A stretch of 64,000 bases of DNA from Bacillus sp. FJAT-47783 (GCF_022808615.1 NZ_JAKZKS010000010.1:1-64000), one strand, 5' to 3'; positions 19,271-29,604 are shown, numbered from the stretch's first letter. The notes: a model not told the origin generated them from the letters alone. Numbers and translations are program-made.

Positions 19271-21013
19271 TTAATCTAACTGCTGAATTTGAAATAAATG
19301 ATAATAGTTTCCCTTTTGGTTCATAAGTTCTTGATGTGTCCCCACTTCTACAATTTCACCGTTTTCAATCAGTACAATTTTGTCTGCATGTGTAATCGTT
19401 GAAAGACGGTGCGCGACAATTAAGGTTGTCCGATTTTGCGCAAGTTTTTCAAGCGCTTCTTGAATTAAATGTTCACTTTCTAGATCTAATGCAGACGTTG
19501 CTTCATCCATAATTAAAATGGGTGGATTTTTCAAAAAAACGCGGGCGATAGCGATCCGTTGCTTCTGTCCGCCAGACAGTTTAACACCTCGCTCACCAAC
19601 TTTTGTGTCATAGCCATTTTGCAAGTTCATGATGAATTCATGCGCATTTGCAGCTTTAGCGGCTTCGATAATTTCTTCATCCGTTGCATCAGGCTTACCA
19701 ATCAATATGTTACTTTTAACAGATTCACTAAAAAGAAAATGATCTTGTAAAACCATGCCAATTTGATCGCGTACCGATTTCACTTGGTAGTCTCGAATAT
19801 CAACACCATCTAACAAAATTCTTCCCTCTGTAACATCATAAAATCTTGGGATTAAACTTACGAGCGTTGATTTACCACCACCACTCATCCCCACAAAAGC
19901 CACTGTTTCCCCTTTATTAATTTTTAAATCAATTCCGTGAAGGACAGGTGGTTCATCATGATTGTAACGAAAGGATACTTTTTGAAACTCAATTTCTCCC
20001 TTTGCCTGTTTCGCTTCTTTCGCATTCGGCTTGTCAACAATGTCATACGATTCATCCATGAGTTCGAATACACGATCCATTGAAGCAAATGCTTGCGTTA
20101 ACGTTGTGGATGAATTGATTAATCTTCGTAACGGATTGTAAAGTCGATCAATGTAACTAACAAAAGCAACCATCGTTCCGATTGATAGTTTTCCATTAAT
20201 CACTTCATACCCAGCATAAAAAATGACCAATAATGGCGCGATATCTGTTATCGTATTGACAACCGCGAATGTTTTAGCATTCCAACTCGTATGGTCAAGT
20301 GCTCGATCAAGAAAATGACGATTCTCCTTATCGAATCGTTTTTGTTCAAAATCTTCAATAGCAAAGCTGCGAATGACTGGCATCCCGCTAACCCGCTCAT
20401 GTAAATATCCTTGAACTTGAGCAAGCGCTTGTGAACGAATACGAGTTAATTTACGTAGACGCCCATAAAAGTATTTAACTGAAAACCCATAAAGCGGAAA
20501 CAATACAATCGAAATCAATGTCAATTTGATATCCATTGTGAACATAATACCGATGGCGATAAATATCGTTAACAAATCGAGCCATAAATTCATAAGGCCT
20601 GTAATGACAAACGATTTCGTTTGTTCAACATCATTAATGACCCTTGAGATTACTTCACCTGCCCTCGTATTTGCGTAGTAACGTAAGCTTAGCCTTTGCA
20701 AATGTGTAAACAAATGATCGCGAATATCATATAATACTTTACTTCCTGTCCATTGAGCAAAATACTGTCGATAATATTCAACTGGTGGGCGAATGACAAT
20801 AAATAAAAAAAACATAATTCCCATGATCCAAAAAAGCTGCTCTGTTTTTTCTGAAGTTGTTAAGTTCCCACCTAAAATATCATCGACCACATATTTTAAA
20901 AGAAGGGGAATTAATAATGGAATACCGAATTTAATAATCCCAATAAAGATTGTGAATATGATTTGTAAGCGATAAGGCTTCACAAATTGCATATATCGCT
21001 TGATGGAATTCAA
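19271..21013 (-). CDS. ygaD: YgaD, ABC exporter half-transporter with fused ATPase
   Basis: A 580-residue multidrug/lipid-type exporter. Six membrane helices occupy residues 1-310, fused to a nucleotide-binding domain with Walker A (GMSGGGKST), signature (LSGGQKQR), Walker B ([12 protein letters not shown]) and an H-loop (AHRLSTI). It should act as a homodimer. Length and location match B. subtilis YgaD. In B. subtilis ygaE is next, whereas here the InhA and peptide importer genes lie between. Confidence 0.92.
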   Translation of the reverse strand: MNSIKRYMQFVKPYRLQIIFTIFIGIIKFGIPLLIPLLLKYVVDDILGGNLTTSEKTEQLFWIMGIMFFLFIVIRPPVEYYRQYFAQWTGSKVLYDIRDHLFTHLQRLSLRYYANTRAGEVISRVINDVEQTKSFVITGLMNLWLDLLTIFIAIGIMFTMDIKLTLISIVLFPLYGFSVKYFYGRLRKLTRIRSQALAQVQGYLHERVSGMPVIRSFAIEDFEQKRFDKENRHFLDRALDHTSWNAKTFAVVNTITDIAPLLVIFYAGYEVINGKLSIGTMVAFVSYIDRLYNPLRRLINSSTTLTQAFASMDRVFELMDESYDIVDKPNAKEAKQAKGEIEFQKVSFRYNHDEPPVLHGIDLKINKGETVAFVGMSGGGKSTLVSLIPRFYDVTEGRILLDGVDIRDYQVKSVRDQIGMVLQDHFLFSESVKSNILIGKPDATDEEIIEAAKAANAHEFIMNLQNGYDTKVGERGVKLSGGQKQRIAIARVFLKNPPILIMDEATSALDLESEHLIQEALEKLAQNRTTLIVAHRLSTITHADKIVLIENGEIVEVGTHQELMNQKGNYYHLFQIQQLD

Positions 21014-21057
21014 GTTATAAACCTCCTTACTTATAGTTGGACTGTTTTTTTGACTGT

Positions 21058-21116
21058 ATCCGCAAGTTCATAAAAAATAAGCGCAACCCACATTAAAAGT
21101 CATTTTCACGCACCAT
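21058..21116. repeat. Short GCAA-type phased repeat upstream of ygaD
   Basis: CGCAAG at 21061 and CGCAAC at 21082 are 21 bases apart, and a CGCACC at 21109 follows out of phase. The flanking words (TTCATAAAAAAT, CATTTTCACGCA) resemble units of the array at 19177-19250, so ygaD is flanked by the same type on both sides. Only two units are in phase, so this is a weak call. Confidence 0.45.
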
Positions 21117-21148
21117 AATTTACGATTTCAATCTTCGCATTATATCAA

Positions 21149-21180
21149 AGAAAGTCTGTTGTCATGCCAACAGACTTTCT
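21149..21180 (-). terminator. Terminator of ygaC
   Basis: A perfect 13-bp stem AGAAAGTCTGTTG/CAACAGACTTTCT with a 6-base loop. It overlaps the last two bases of the ygaC stop codon and is followed on the minus strand by a T-rich stretch. Confidence 0.82.
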
Positions 21181-21709
21181 ACTGTAAATATGTTAAATAT
21201 TGCTCATACCACCTGTCGATGAATTCGGGAGAAAACGGACCTTTTCGGCCACGAATCCAAGTAACTAGCTTATTCACGTTATTTTTTAATATCCGATCAA
21301 TGACTTCAGGATAATTCATTTCGCGACGATGGCGCTCATATTCATCTTCATCCAACAATATATAGGTCATATCCGGAAAAATTTTAATATCCAAATCGTA
21401 ATCAATATATTTTAATGCTTCATCATCCCACACAAACGGTGAACTAATATTGCAATAATAGTAAATGCCATCCGTGCGAATCATCCCTATTACATTAAAC
21501 CAATATTTTGAGTGAAAATAACATATTGCCGGTTCACGTGTAATCCACGTTCTTCCATCAGATTCTGTTACCGTCGTCCGATCGTTGCCTCCGATAATAC
21601 AATTTTCTGATGCCTTTAATACCGTCGTTTCTTCCCAAATTCGGTGGATGAAGCCATTATGCTTATAGCTATGTATTTGGATTTTGTCTCCTTCCTTGGG
21701 AAAACTCAT
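21179..21709 (-). CDS. ygaC: YgaC, DUF402 nucleotide phosphatase-like protein
   Basis: A 176-residue cytoplasmic DUF402 protein. Staphylococcal relatives hydrolyse nucleoside tri- and diphosphates; that activity is assumed here. The conserved [14 protein letters not shown] and [11 protein letters not shown] segments, with clustered Asp residues for metal binding, are intact. The ATG at 21709 matches the start of B. subtilis YgaC and has TAGGGGC upstream; a longer frame to 21808 is mostly unconserved. An IS605-like element lies upstream, between it and ygaB. Confidence 0.9.
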   Translation of the reverse strand: MSFPKEGDKIQIHSYKHNGFIHRIWEETTVLKASENCIIGGNDRTTVTESDGRTWITREPAICYFHSKYWFNVIGMIRTDGIYYYCNISSPFVWDDEALKYIDYDLDIKIFPDMTYILLDEDEYERHRREMNYPEVIDRILKNNVNKLVTWIRGRKGPFSPEFIDRWYEQYLTYLQ

Positions 21710-21816
21710 GATTGCCCCTACTTTCTTTTGGACATTCCGTTCATAAATGTTTTCAAAACGTCCATTTATGCTTTTATTTCTTTTTCCTATTATACCTTTA
21801 GAAAACAAAAAAGAAA

Positions 21817-22059
21817 ATAAAGTGAAACTTCATTCAGTGGGGGTTTTTTTCATCCCCCACTGAATGTTAGTCCCTATGGGATGACCTAAAGGCCACTGTG
21901 ACCGACAGGATGTGGGTTACACAGACGTTGCCAGAGGACGTAGCGCTCTTAGTCTGTGTTCTTTATTTTCGGACCTTTACGGGCAATTGACCCCCACCTC
22001 TTTGTTTTACTACAGAATCTTGAGGTGGGGGTCTTACTGCCCGTTAAGAGTGGGATAAA
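21817..22059 (-). mobile_element. IS200/IS605-like non-autonomous element, copy 2
   Basis: A 243-bp copy bounded by ATAAA on both sides, placed between ygaC and ygaB. The two terminal foldbacks are strong: the CATTCAGTGGGGG stem near one end, CCCCCACCT/AGGTGGGGG near the other. The inner hairpins are weaker than in copy 1: CCGAC no longer pairs well with GTGGG, and GCCAG/GTAGC replaces GCCAC/GTGGC. No ORF. Confidence 0.8.
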
Positions 22060-22094
22060 AGAGCCATACCACTTTGGTTGACTCTTGTTTCTCA

Positions 22095-22349
22095 TTAGCT
22101 GTGCTCAAGCTGGTATGTTTTAATAACCGCTTCTGTTTGACGTTGAAAAGCTTCCTGAATTTCATAAAGCTCTTGCTTCTTCTTTTGAATTTCATTTTGA
22201 ATCTCTTCAATTTTTGTAGCATTTTGTAATGAGGTAAATTCATTTTGAAGTTGTTGGCATCGCTCAATTTCAGATTGAACATATAATAACTTCTCCATTG
22301 TCGTTAACTGTTCACAAACGAGCTGATCGAATCGACTTACAGCATTCAA
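22095..22349 (-). CDS. ygaB: YgaB-like coiled-coil protein
   Basis: An 84-residue protein that is almost entirely helical and strongly predicted to form a coiled coil (repeated Gln/Glu/Lys heptads across residues 20-75). It lies where B. subtilis has ygaB, between ygaC and sspE. Function unknown. The ATG follows a GGAGCG site. Confidence 0.78.
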   Translation of the reverse strand: MNAVSRFDQLVCEQLTTMEKLLYVQSEIERCQQLQNEFTSLQNATKIEEIQNEIQKKKQELYEIQEAFQRQTEAVIKTYQLEHS

Positions 22350-22719
22350 GCTAATTCGCTCCTTCCATGTACAATCACATCACTATAAAAATTCTGTTTG
22401 TATTAGAATATTCCTTTGACTACTTATGTTGAATTTTTGCCTTTTATGTATGAACTTCTCCCCTAACTTTTACAAACATCTCCAAAACAAGTCATTTATA
22501 TCCGTAAAATTTCCTAAATAAAGAACAAAAGCTCGAGAGCTTCGCTAAAACTGCGTACAAACTGTATTATTTCATTTGGAGATAAAGGGAATTCGGGCGA
22601 CGTTTTAGTTGATGTTGACTTTTTGTACGGATGAAATGGGAAGTTTTTATAGCCGCTAATGCCCGGCTAGAGGCAAAACACTATGAACAAAGGTTGGAAA
22701 TTTAAAATTTCCTGAACAA
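22350..22719. other. Intergenic DNA between ygaB and sspE
   Basis: About 370 bases holding the ygaB promoter region. I see no ORF with a ribosome binding site, none of the window's repeat families and no riboswitch signature. Confidence 0.45.
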
Positions 22720-22749
22720 TAAGAAAGCACCTCCCAAAAAGGGAAGTGC
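22720..22749 (-). terminator. Terminator of sspE
   Basis: GCACTTCCC pairs with GGGAGGTGC (one mismatch) around a TTTTT loop on the minus strand, followed by TTTCTT. Confidence 0.8.
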
Positions 22750-22776
22750 CCTACGTTTTACCCCGCTTAAATGACG

Positions 22777-22941
22777 TTACTGTTTGTTTTGCTCAGCTTG
22801 CTGGTTTTGCTGACGTACTTGCTGTGCATCTGTTTCAGCTGCAAACTCAGTTCCGTATTGTCCTTGAGCAGCCGCTTGATTTTGTTGTCTTACATGCTGC
22901 GGATTAGTTTTGTTTTGTTGGTTTTGTTGTTGTTTTGCCAT
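22777..22941 (-). CDS. sspE: Gamma-type small acid-soluble spore protein
   Basis: A 54-residue Gln/Asn-rich spore protein, an amino-acid store degraded during germination by the Gpr protease. It has one EFAAETD-like cleavage block (YGTEFAAETDAQQVRQQNQ), where B. subtilis SspE has two repeats, so this is a shorter form. The ATG at 22941 has GGAGGTG upstream; an earlier in-frame ATG lies before that site. A sigma-G type promoter lies just upstream. Confidence 0.93.
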   Translation of the reverse strand: MAKQQQNQQNKTNPQHVRQQNQAAAQGQYGTEFAAETDAQQVRQQNQQAEQNKQ

Positions 22942-22962
22942 GACTATCACCTCCACGTGAAT

Positions 22963-22992
22963 TATCATGTCCCGGAGGTTTGGAAACTATCC
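22963..22992 (-). promoter_or_regulatory. Sigma-G-type promoter of sspE
   Basis: On the minus strand GGATA (22988-22992) and CATGATA (22963-22969) are separated by 18 bases. This fits the forespore sigma-G pattern GnATR, 18 bases, CATnnTA. It would start transcription about 15 bases before the sspE start codon, just ahead of its ribosome binding site. Confidence 0.65.
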
Positions 22993-23016
22993 AACTTTTT
23001 TTTTTGAATTTACGCT

Positions 23017-24097
<1,081 letters not shown>

Positions 24098-24128
24098 AAC
24101 AAAGCTAGTTTGCACTAGCTTTGTTTTC
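24098..24128. terminator. Shared terminator of yfhS and mutY
   Basis: AACAAAGCTAG pairs with CTAGCTTTGTT over a 6-base loop, with A-run and T-run flanks serving both strands. It overlaps the end of mutY. Confidence 0.82.
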
Positions 24129-25217
24129 ATATTGCTCCTTAAACATTACATAAATTTTTTGATGTGAAACAGGAAAGGCATATTGCTTTAATTCCTCTTC
24201 ACATACCTTTAGTATATTTTTCATTTGCCTGTCTTCTTTTATTTCACCGATAAAAACCGATATATTCCATGTTAAGTGGGAAAACACGTGCTCGATTGTT
24301 CCAATTAATTCTCCAATTTCTACGTCTACTTCATATTCAGTTTTAATAAATTGTTTTAATTGCTCTTTTTGCGACAGCATTCCTTGAATCGTTTCACAAT
24401 TTGGAAACTCCCATAAATTTGCTAACAAACCTTGTGAGGGCCTTTTATGAATATAAAAATAATCTCCTTTTTTTAAAACTACAGCAGCCATTTGCACATG
24501 TCGATTTGATTTAGCTTTTGTTTTGACAGGTAATTCACTTTGGACTCCTTGTTCAAATGCCATACAATGTTCTCTTACAGGACATAAGAGGCAAGAAGGA
24601 GACGTTGGGGTACAAATCATCGCACCTAATTCCATTAAAGCTTGATTAAAAGAAGATGGGTCTTCCTTCGAAATAATGTTGTAAACAACCTCTTCAAAAA
24701 TTTTTCTCGTTTTTGGTTTGGCAATGTCCTCCCAAATCGATAAAATCCTTGATAAAACACGCATAACATTCCCATCTACTGCTGGTTCAGGAATACTATA
24801 GGCAATGCTTAAAATCGCTCCCTTTGTGTAAGGACCGATTCCTTTTAGTTTTCCTAATTGTGTTGGATTATTAGGTACGATGCCCCCGTATGATTCATGT
24901 ACCTCTTTCACAGCAGCATGTAAATTTCTAGCGCGAGAATAATAACCTAGCCCTTCCCATGCTTTAAGCACCTCGTCTTCTTCTGCGTTTGCTAAATCTT
25001 CAACTGTAGGGAATTTATCCATAAAACGATTAAAATAAGGAATGACTGTGTCAACTCGTGTTTGTTGCAGCATAATTTCTGAGACCCAAACTTTATACGG
25101 ATCTTGACTTTTTCTCCAAGGTAAATCTCTTTTTTCTTTTTTATACCAACCGATTAGATCCATTTGAAATTGTTCTACCGGAAATCTATCCAATTTTCTT
25201 TCTAAAGCCTCTTCCAT
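24105..25217 (-). CDS. mutY: A/G-specific adenine glycosylase MutY
   Basis: DNA repair enzyme of 370 residues that removes adenine mispaired with 8-oxoguanine. In order: an HhH-GPD glycosylase core with the hairpin ([13 protein letters not shown]) and catalytic Asp (AVDGNVMR), a [4Fe-4S] cluster motif C-x6-C-x2-C-x5-C ([17 protein letters not shown]), and a C-terminal Nudix-like domain that reads 8-oxoG. B. subtilis has it at the same place (yfhQ). Confidence 0.96.
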   Translation of the reverse strand: MEEALERKLDRFPVEQFQMDLIGWYKKEKRDLPWRKSQDPYKVWVSEIMLQQTRVDTVIPYFNRFMDKFPTVEDLANAEEDEVLKAWEGLGYYSRARNLHAAVKEVHESYGGIVPNNPTQLGKLKGIGPYTKGAILSIAYSIPEPAVDGNVMRVLSRILSIWEDIAKPKTRKIFEEVVYNIISKEDPSSFNQALMELGAMICTPTSPSCLLCPVREHCMAFEQGVQSELPVKTKAKSNRHVQMAAVVLKKGDYFYIHKRPSQGLLANLWEFPNCETIQGMLSQKEQLKQFIKTEYEVDVEIGELIGTIEHVFSHLTWNISVFIGEIKEDRQMKNILKVCEEELKQYAFPVSHQKIYVMFKEQYENKASAN

Positions 25218-25478
25218 GGTTGAACCCCCAAAAAAGTTTTGCCAGTGTTAGTCGTTTTATGATTAAATGAGCATAAGGAAGAAAAAAATATGCTTTGTAG
25301 ACGTTACTCGAAAATCTACTCATATCATGTTACATGAAATTCTCTATTTCATAAAGTGGGGGATTTCATCCATTTCCCAGTAAATTTCTATACTTTTTTA
25401 AATCTTGAGGATGTTGTAGGATTATTTGGAAGGTTTGGAATTGCCCGTTTAAATCATCTGTTTTTGGGGGTTAATGTA

Positions 25479-26453
25479 TTGGATACAGGTACTCATGTTG
25501 TAATGGGGATTGCTTTAGGGGGAATTGCCACATTAGATTCTGCTGTTGGTCAACATGCGATAACGGCTGATGCTGTGTTGATTAGCACGATCATCGGATC
25601 GCAAGCCCCTGATCTTGACACGTTTTTAAAGTTTAAAAATAATGCTACGTATATTCGAAATCATCGTGGATGGACACATTCGATTCCTGCGATTATTCTT
25701 TGGTCCATTCTCATCACATTTTCAATATTCTTATTTATACCAGAAAGCAATCTCTTTCATCTTTGGCTTTGGACATTTATCGCTGTTTTTCTTCACGTAT
25801 TTGTCGATATTTTTAATGGATACGGAACACAAGCGCTTCGCCCTTTTTCAAAGAAATGGGTTGCACTTGGTACGATTAATACTTTTGATCCAGTTATTTT
25901 TATCATGCATATTATCGGTATCGTCATATGGCTTTTAGGGTTTGATGCCGGCTATACCTTTTTAACGATTTATATCCTTTTAATTGGTTATTATATTGTT
26001 AAGCTTGTTATTCAGAGATCCGTTGTAAGAGCGGTCCATCAGCAAATAAATGAAGTAGAGGAAATTATTTTTAACCCCTCTATACAATTTTCAAGATGGA
26101 CTTTGGCAATTAAAGCAAAAGATTACTTTTATGTCGTTCGAGCCAATAAAGGTGAACTAAAAATTCTCGATCGATTCGAACGAGTTCCTCTTCCAAAAAC
26201 AGATATCATCGAGTCGGCAAAAAAGGACGCTAATATTCAAGCTTTTCTATATTTTTCACCGATGTATCGTTGGGAAATAGTTGAATTAAATGATCATATA
26301 GAAGTCCGCTTTATTGATTTACGATATCGGAGTAAAGAGTATTACCCGTTTGTTGCTGTTGTTCATTTAGATGAAGATCATAACATTCTTCGCTCATACA
26401 CAGGATGGATTTTTAGTGAACAGCGATTACAAAAAAAATTAGACATGCTATAA
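25479..26453 (+). CDS. yfhP: YfhP, membrane-bound metal-dependent hydrolase family
   Basis: A 324-residue protein with about four membrane helices in the first half and a soluble C-terminal half. The first half contains the YdjM/YfhP family metal-site motifs (DTGTHVVMG, HRGWTHS, HVFVDIFNGYG). The TTG at 25479 is used: it gives the family's usual N-terminus and has GGGGG upstream, whereas an ATG at 25356 adds unconserved residues. Its relatives are annotated as putative hydrolases or YfhO regulators without a defined substrate. Confidence 0.88.
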   Translation: MDTGTHVVMGIALGGIATLDSAVGQHAITADAVLISTIIGSQAPDLDTFLKFKNNATYIRNHRGWTHSIPAIILWSILITFSIFLFIPESNLFHLWLWTFIAVFLHVFVDIFNGYGTQALRPFSKKWVALGTINTFDPVIFIMHIIGIVIWLLGFDAGYTFLTIYILLIGYYIVKLVIQRSVVRAVHQQINEVEEIIFNPSIQFSRWTLAIKAKDYFYVVRANKGELKILDRFERVPLPKTDIIESAKKDANIQAFLYFSPMYRWEIVELNDHIEVRFIDLRYRSKEYYPFVAVVHLDEDHNILRSYTGWIFSEQRLQKKLDML

Positions 26454-26458
26454 GAAAA

Positions 26459-26517
26459 GTGCAAGGCGCTCTCCTATCGGCGACAAGCAGAAGAAAAGCA
26501 TATGGCGCCTTGTGCTG
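26459..26517 (+). repeat. Short palindromic intergenic repeat with CGACAAGCAGAAG core
   Basis: CAAGGCGC (26462-26469) pairs with GCGCCTTG (26505-26512) around a 35-base loop that contains GGCGACAAGCAGAAGA. I recall loops like this in many Bacillus intergenic regions. It is too long-looped and lacks the T-run expected of a terminator. Function unknown. Confidence 0.5.
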
Positions 26518-26561
26518 AACACAAAAACTATGCACAAAGTTTATTCTTTCTTTTTAAAAAA

Positions 26562-26597
26562 GTAAGCCTAGCTTAACAAATGTTAAACTAGGCTTAT
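26562..26597. terminator. Terminator between yfhP and yfhJ
   Basis: GTAAGCCTAGCTTAACA pairs with TGTTAAACTAGGCTTAT (few mismatches). A-runs precede it and T-rich DNA follows, so it can serve both convergent genes. Confidence 0.8.
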
Positions 26598-26601
26598 TTC
26601 T

Positions 26602-26862
26602 TTATTCACTACTTTCATTTAAAAAGCGTTCATATTTCGGATTGCGCGCCACAAATTCATGCAATTTGTCACCATAATTGATAATCCATTGATGAACGAT
26701 TTGTTCGGTCATTTGTTTTCCACGATATGTTTTACCAGCTTTTGCATAAGTCGTTTCAAAATCTTCCCATAATAGCTCAACCCACGTTCTTGCTTTGTTA
26801 TGCGATAAATTGGGATTTTTCGCGATTAGTTCATTTGTAAGTCGTTCAAAATATTGTTCCAT
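26602..26862 (-). CDS. yfhJ: YfhJ, WVELL-motif protein
   Basis: An 86-residue soluble, helical protein carrying the defining TWVELLWEDFE segment of the small Bacillus WVELL family. Function unknown. It lies where yfhJ is found in B. subtilis and is divergent from sspK. Confidence 0.88.
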   Translation of the reverse strand: MEQYFERLTNELIAKNPNLSHNKARTWVELLWEDFETTYAKAGKTYRGKQMTEQIVHQWIINYGDKLHEFVARNPKYERFLNESSE

Positions 26863-26980
26863 CCATTCTCACCTTTCAAGGAGATTTTCCTTTTTTATCT
26901 ACTTATATAAAATGGAGCTAAAGTCATAATAATAATGCGCTTTTCTACAGGCGCAAGTGCTATAAATGGAGGGTGACAAG

Positions 26981-27139
26981 ATGCGCAACAAAGCAAAAGG
27001 ATTCCCGCAGCATGAAAAATTTGATGGGGAGCCGCGCGCAAAGGCTGAATTTGCATCGAAGCGTGCAAATAGAACGATAAATACGCACCCCGCTGAACGT
27101 ATGAGAGCATCTGGCGAACGTGATAAACCATATTCGTAA
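26981..27139 (+). CDS. sspK: Small acid-soluble spore protein K
   Basis: A 52-residue basic spore protein matching SspK: RNKAKGFP, then a [15 protein letters not shown] block and [13 protein letters not shown]. SspK is a minor SASP made in the forespore. The ATG follows GGAGGGTG. A possible sigma-G -10 (CATAATA) is present about 60 bases upstream, but its -35 is poor, so I do not list a promoter. Confidence 0.92.
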   Translation: MRNKAKGFPQHEKFDGEPRAKAEFASKRANRTINTHPAERMRASGERDKPYS

Positions 27140-27167
27140 CTCGCATGAAACGAGAGGGGTTTTAAAA

Positions 27168-27329
27168 ATGGGCTCTAATGAAAAAAAGAATTTCTATGAC
27201 CAAATTTATTCTACTCCATTCCTAGGACCAAGAGCAAACCCAAAGCGTGCGCATCACCAAGTAAATGGTGAAACCCAGCAAACACAAGACTTGATCATTC
27301 TCGAAAATCAAACACGAAAACGTTCTTAA
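27168..27329 (+). CDS. YpzG-like small protein
   Basis: A 53-residue hydrophilic protein containing the motif ANPKRAHHQVNGETQQTQ, as in the small YpzG family of spore formers. Function unknown. The gene follows sspK by 28 bases and may be co-transcribed with it; GAGGGG precedes the ATG. Confidence 0.75.
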   Translation: MGSNEKKNFYDQIYSTPFLGPRANPKRAHHQVNGETQQTQDLIILENQTRKRS

Positions 27330-27337
27330 TCGTAACG

Positions 27338-27372
27338 GACCATTCACAAGTTGTACGTGAATGGTCGTTATT
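27338..27372 (+). terminator. Terminator after the YpzG-like gene
   Basis: GACCATTCAC pairs perfectly with GTGAATGGTC over a 9-base loop, followed by a T-rich tail. It lies 8 bases past the stop. Confidence 0.8.
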
Positions 27373-27378
27373 ATTTTA

Positions 27379-27693
27379 TTATTTAATTAATAAAGAAATC
27401 GGCAATGCTTCTTCTTTCAATGGTGTTGATAGTCGATAGCCCCATGCAAATACACCGTTTAAATACTCTATTTTAAACTGTTCACCCGAAGATCCATCAA
27501 TATTGTATATTTCTCCGGAATGAAAGGAGCTTGGATCTAATAAATACGCTTTTGCCATCGCAATTTTTCTCTCAAGAACAGCATATTCATTGACCATTCC
27601 TAGCTGCTCAGCTTTTCTTGCTTTTTCTTTCAATTGAGCGATTTCCGTATTCAACTCATATTTTGTCATGTCACTATAACGTTTTTGTTGCAT
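27379..27693 (-). CDS. yfhH: YfhH, DUF1811 protein
   Basis: A 104-residue protein that closely matches the YfhH family: the N-terminal half is helical (YELNTEIAQLKEKARKAEQ) and the C-terminal half is a beta-rich SH3-like fold (YLNGVFAWGYR). Function unknown. The ATG at 27693 is preferred over one eight codons upstream because AAGGGAG precedes it. Confidence 0.88.
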   Translation of the reverse strand: MQQKRYSDMTKYELNTEIAQLKEKARKAEQLGMVNEYAVLERKIAMAKAYLLDPSSFHSGEIYNIDGSSGEQFKIEYLNGVFAWGYRLSTPLKEEALPISLLIK

Positions 27694-27784
27694 GTTCTCG
27701 TCTCCCTTACCCTTCATCGAAGTTTAATTTAAGTATAAAATAGAACATGAACGAAACGCAAAAGAATAAGGAGGATTTCATAAT

Positions 27785-28453
27785 ATGTCTGCTATTATTA
27801 TCACAGGTGCTGGAAGTGGATTAGGCCGTGAGCTTGCATTACAATATAGTAACGATTATGATCGTGTTATTTTAATCGGGAGAACGATAGAATCGCTTGA
27901 AAGAACAAAAAAAGATCTCGAAACATTACAAAAAAGTGCTTACATCTATACATTAGATATTACTGATTATAGCGCAGTGATGGAAGCAGCAAAAACGTTG
28001 AATGAAAAGTTTCAAATTAATTACTTAATCAATAATGCAGGGTACGGCTCTTTTGGACCTTTACATACTTTATCTGAATCAGACATACATAAAATGATAG
28101 ACACGAATGTAAAGGGAACTATCTTTATGACAAAAGCTTTTTCACCTTATTTGGAGCAACAGCCTTCCGCTTCTATTTTAAACATCATTTCAACTGCCGG
28201 ACTGCGTGGGAAAGTCAATGAAAGCGTTTATGTAGCCTCTAAATTTGCTGTAAGAGGTTTTACGGAAAGCTTGCAAAAAGAATGGAAAGGGACAACCATT
28301 CAAATTAAAGCAGCCTATATGGGGGGCATGGACACTCCTTTTTGGGATGAAAGTGATCATATAAAGGATAAAAATAGGCTTCGCTCCCCGAAAGCTGTTG
28401 CCGAAAAAATCAAACAATTAGATGATGGTCGGAACGAAATTATCATCGAGTAG
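27785..28453 (+). CDS. Short-chain dehydrogenase/reductase
   Basis: A 222-residue classical SDR: cofactor motif GAGSGLGRE (residues 7-15), NNAGYG, and the catalytic YVASK pair. A preceding AAGGAGG supports the start. Substrate unknown. In B. subtilis a transporter gene (yfhI) lies near here, so this SDR is a local difference. Confidence 0.9.
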   Translation: MSAIIITGAGSGLGRELALQYSNDYDRVILIGRTIESLERTKKDLETLQKSAYIYTLDITDYSAVMEAAKTLNEKFQINYLINNAGYGSFGPLHTLSESDIHKMIDTNVKGTIFMTKAFSPYLEQQPSASILNIISTAGLRGKVNESVYVASKFAVRGFTESLQKEWKGTTIQIKAAYMGGMDTPFWDESDHIKDKNRLRSPKAVAEKIKQLDDGRNEIIIE

Positions 28454-28479
28454 AAAACGCTTGCCGTTTCCTACTCGAT
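28445..28479. terminator. Shared terminator of the SDR gene and recX
   Basis: ATCGAGTAG pairs with CTACTCGAT and, inside it, AAACG with CGTTT around a CTTGC loop. The hairpin overlaps the stop codons of both convergent genes. Confidence 0.72.
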
Positions 28480-29271
28480 TTCATCTATATATCGCTCAAT
28501 CAATTCGATTGAGAACCCTTTTCTAAATAAAGACTGTTTCAGCTTCTGCTTTTTTGTATATCCATCGAATCGATCATATCTTTTCATCGCCTTTTCCGCT
28601 TGTTTTATAAGTGCTCCCCATTCTTCATCACTTGATTGCTCTACTGGCATCATTTCTAGGACAGTTTGAATAATTTCAAAAGAAAAGCCCCTTCTTATAA
28701 GTGTTTCTTCTATCTTCTGTTTTAATTGGATAAAGGATAAGCGTTCCGTTTTCGATTGAAATTTTCCCGCTAATTTATAGGCAATATCGATTTGCATTTC
28801 TTTCGTAAACTGTTTTAATGCAGCCTTTATATAAGAAGGTTTCACCCCTTTTTCTTCCAACTCTTTTTGAATGACTATTGGACCTTTTTTATTGGAACGT
28901 ATTTGCGTACGAACGTACAGAGAAGCATACTCTTCATCATTTACATAATTTTGACCTGTTAATTGCTTAATAACATCATCTACAATATGTTCTCCGACCT
29001 CTTTTTTTCTTAAATGGCGGCGTACTTCTTGCTCCGTTCTCATCTTAAAGCCTAAATATTCTATCGCTGAGTTGTATGCTTTTTTCGTTTCATCGCCAAA
29101 CTGGATTTCAATCAGCTCAATATCATCAAGTTCTAAACCTTTACGTAAGCCAAACTTAACGAGTGTATCTTTATGAACACTAAATCCATATTCCTCTCCT
29201 TTACCTTTGTTCACGAAAATATTAAATCGATCTGAATTGTTTTTTTGCACTTCAATTTTTGTAATATACAT
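28471..29271 (-). CDS. recX: RecX, regulator of RecA
   Basis: A 266-residue all-helical protein with three-helix RecX repeats (LGFKMRTEQEVRRHLRKKEV, QNYVNDEEYASLYVRTQ). RecX modulates RecA filaments during homologous recombination. The ATG at 29271 is used because GAGGTG lies 6 bases upstream. B. subtilis has recX (yfhG) at this position beside yfhH. Confidence 0.93.
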   Translation of the reverse strand: MYITKIEVQKNNSDRFNIFVNKGKGEEYGFSVHKDTLVKFGLRKGLELDDIELIEIQFGDETKKAYNSAIEYLGFKMRTEQEVRRHLRKKEVGEHIVDDVIKQLTGQNYVNDEEYASLYVRTQIRSNKKGPIVIQKELEEKGVKPSYIKAALKQFTKEMQIDIAYKLAGKFQSKTERLSFIQLKQKIEETLIRRGFSFEIIQTVLEMMPVEQSSDEEWGALIKQAEKAMKRYDRFDGYTKKQKLKQSLFRKGFSIELIERYIDEIE

Positions 29272-29352
29272 CAATAACACCTCAAATCTATAGTAGCAAA
29301 ATGTTTACTTCCTAATAAACAAGAGAAATATTTTTTTCAAAAAGGACGCAAG

Positions 29353-29448
29353 TTAAAAATAGCCATTTTTGGTGGGTCAGGTTTTATCGGAAATCATCTC
29401 ATTTTTTGTATGAAAACTTTTCTTTCGTCGAAAATAGATAATGTTTGA
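29353..29448 (+). pseudogene. yfhF: Relic of yfhF (SDR-type epimerase), N-terminus only, start codon lost
   Basis: The frame from 29353 reads (L)KIAIFGGSGFIGNHL, the first beta-alpha unit of an epimerase-type SDR with its GGxGFxG dinucleotide motif. It becomes unrelated after about 16 codons and stops at 29448. The codon in start position is TTA, although an AAGGA site lies 6 bases before it, so a start codon seems to have mutated. In B. subtilis yfhF lies between recX and yfhE, exactly here and in this orientation. The homologous part is short, so the call leans on motif plus synteny. Confidence 0.65.
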
Positions 29449-29475
29449 AAAAAGAATGGAAAGGTGTTGTGCATT

Positions 29476-29604
29476 GTGGTTGATAAAAAGAAAAAACACG
29501 AGAAGAACAGAAGCAATTTATCAAGTGCTCAAGAAGTGACCTATTCAAGAGATTTTAAAATGGCTGACCGTGCTGGTGGTTACACTGATGGTGAAAAACA
29601 CTAA
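29476..29604 (+). CDS. yfhE: YfhE-like small protein
   Basis: A 42-residue, charged protein with the YfhE pattern (LSSAQEVTYSRDFKMADRA, then GGYTD). It starts at GTG with AAAGGTG about 8 bases upstream. Function unknown; position between the yfhF relic and yfhD matches B. subtilis. Confidence 0.78.
   Translation: MVDKKKKHEKNRSNLSSAQEVTYSRDFKMADRAGGYTDGEKH

Noticed and set aside
21710..21808. N-terminal extension of ygaC
   Set aside because: The added 33 residues are not part of the YgaC family, and the ATG at 21709 has its own ribosome binding site.
22034..22282. Second reading frame overlapping ygaB
   Set aside because: It runs antisense-phase through ygaB and the IS605-like copy 2 with no ribosome binding site; ygaB fits synteny and composition.
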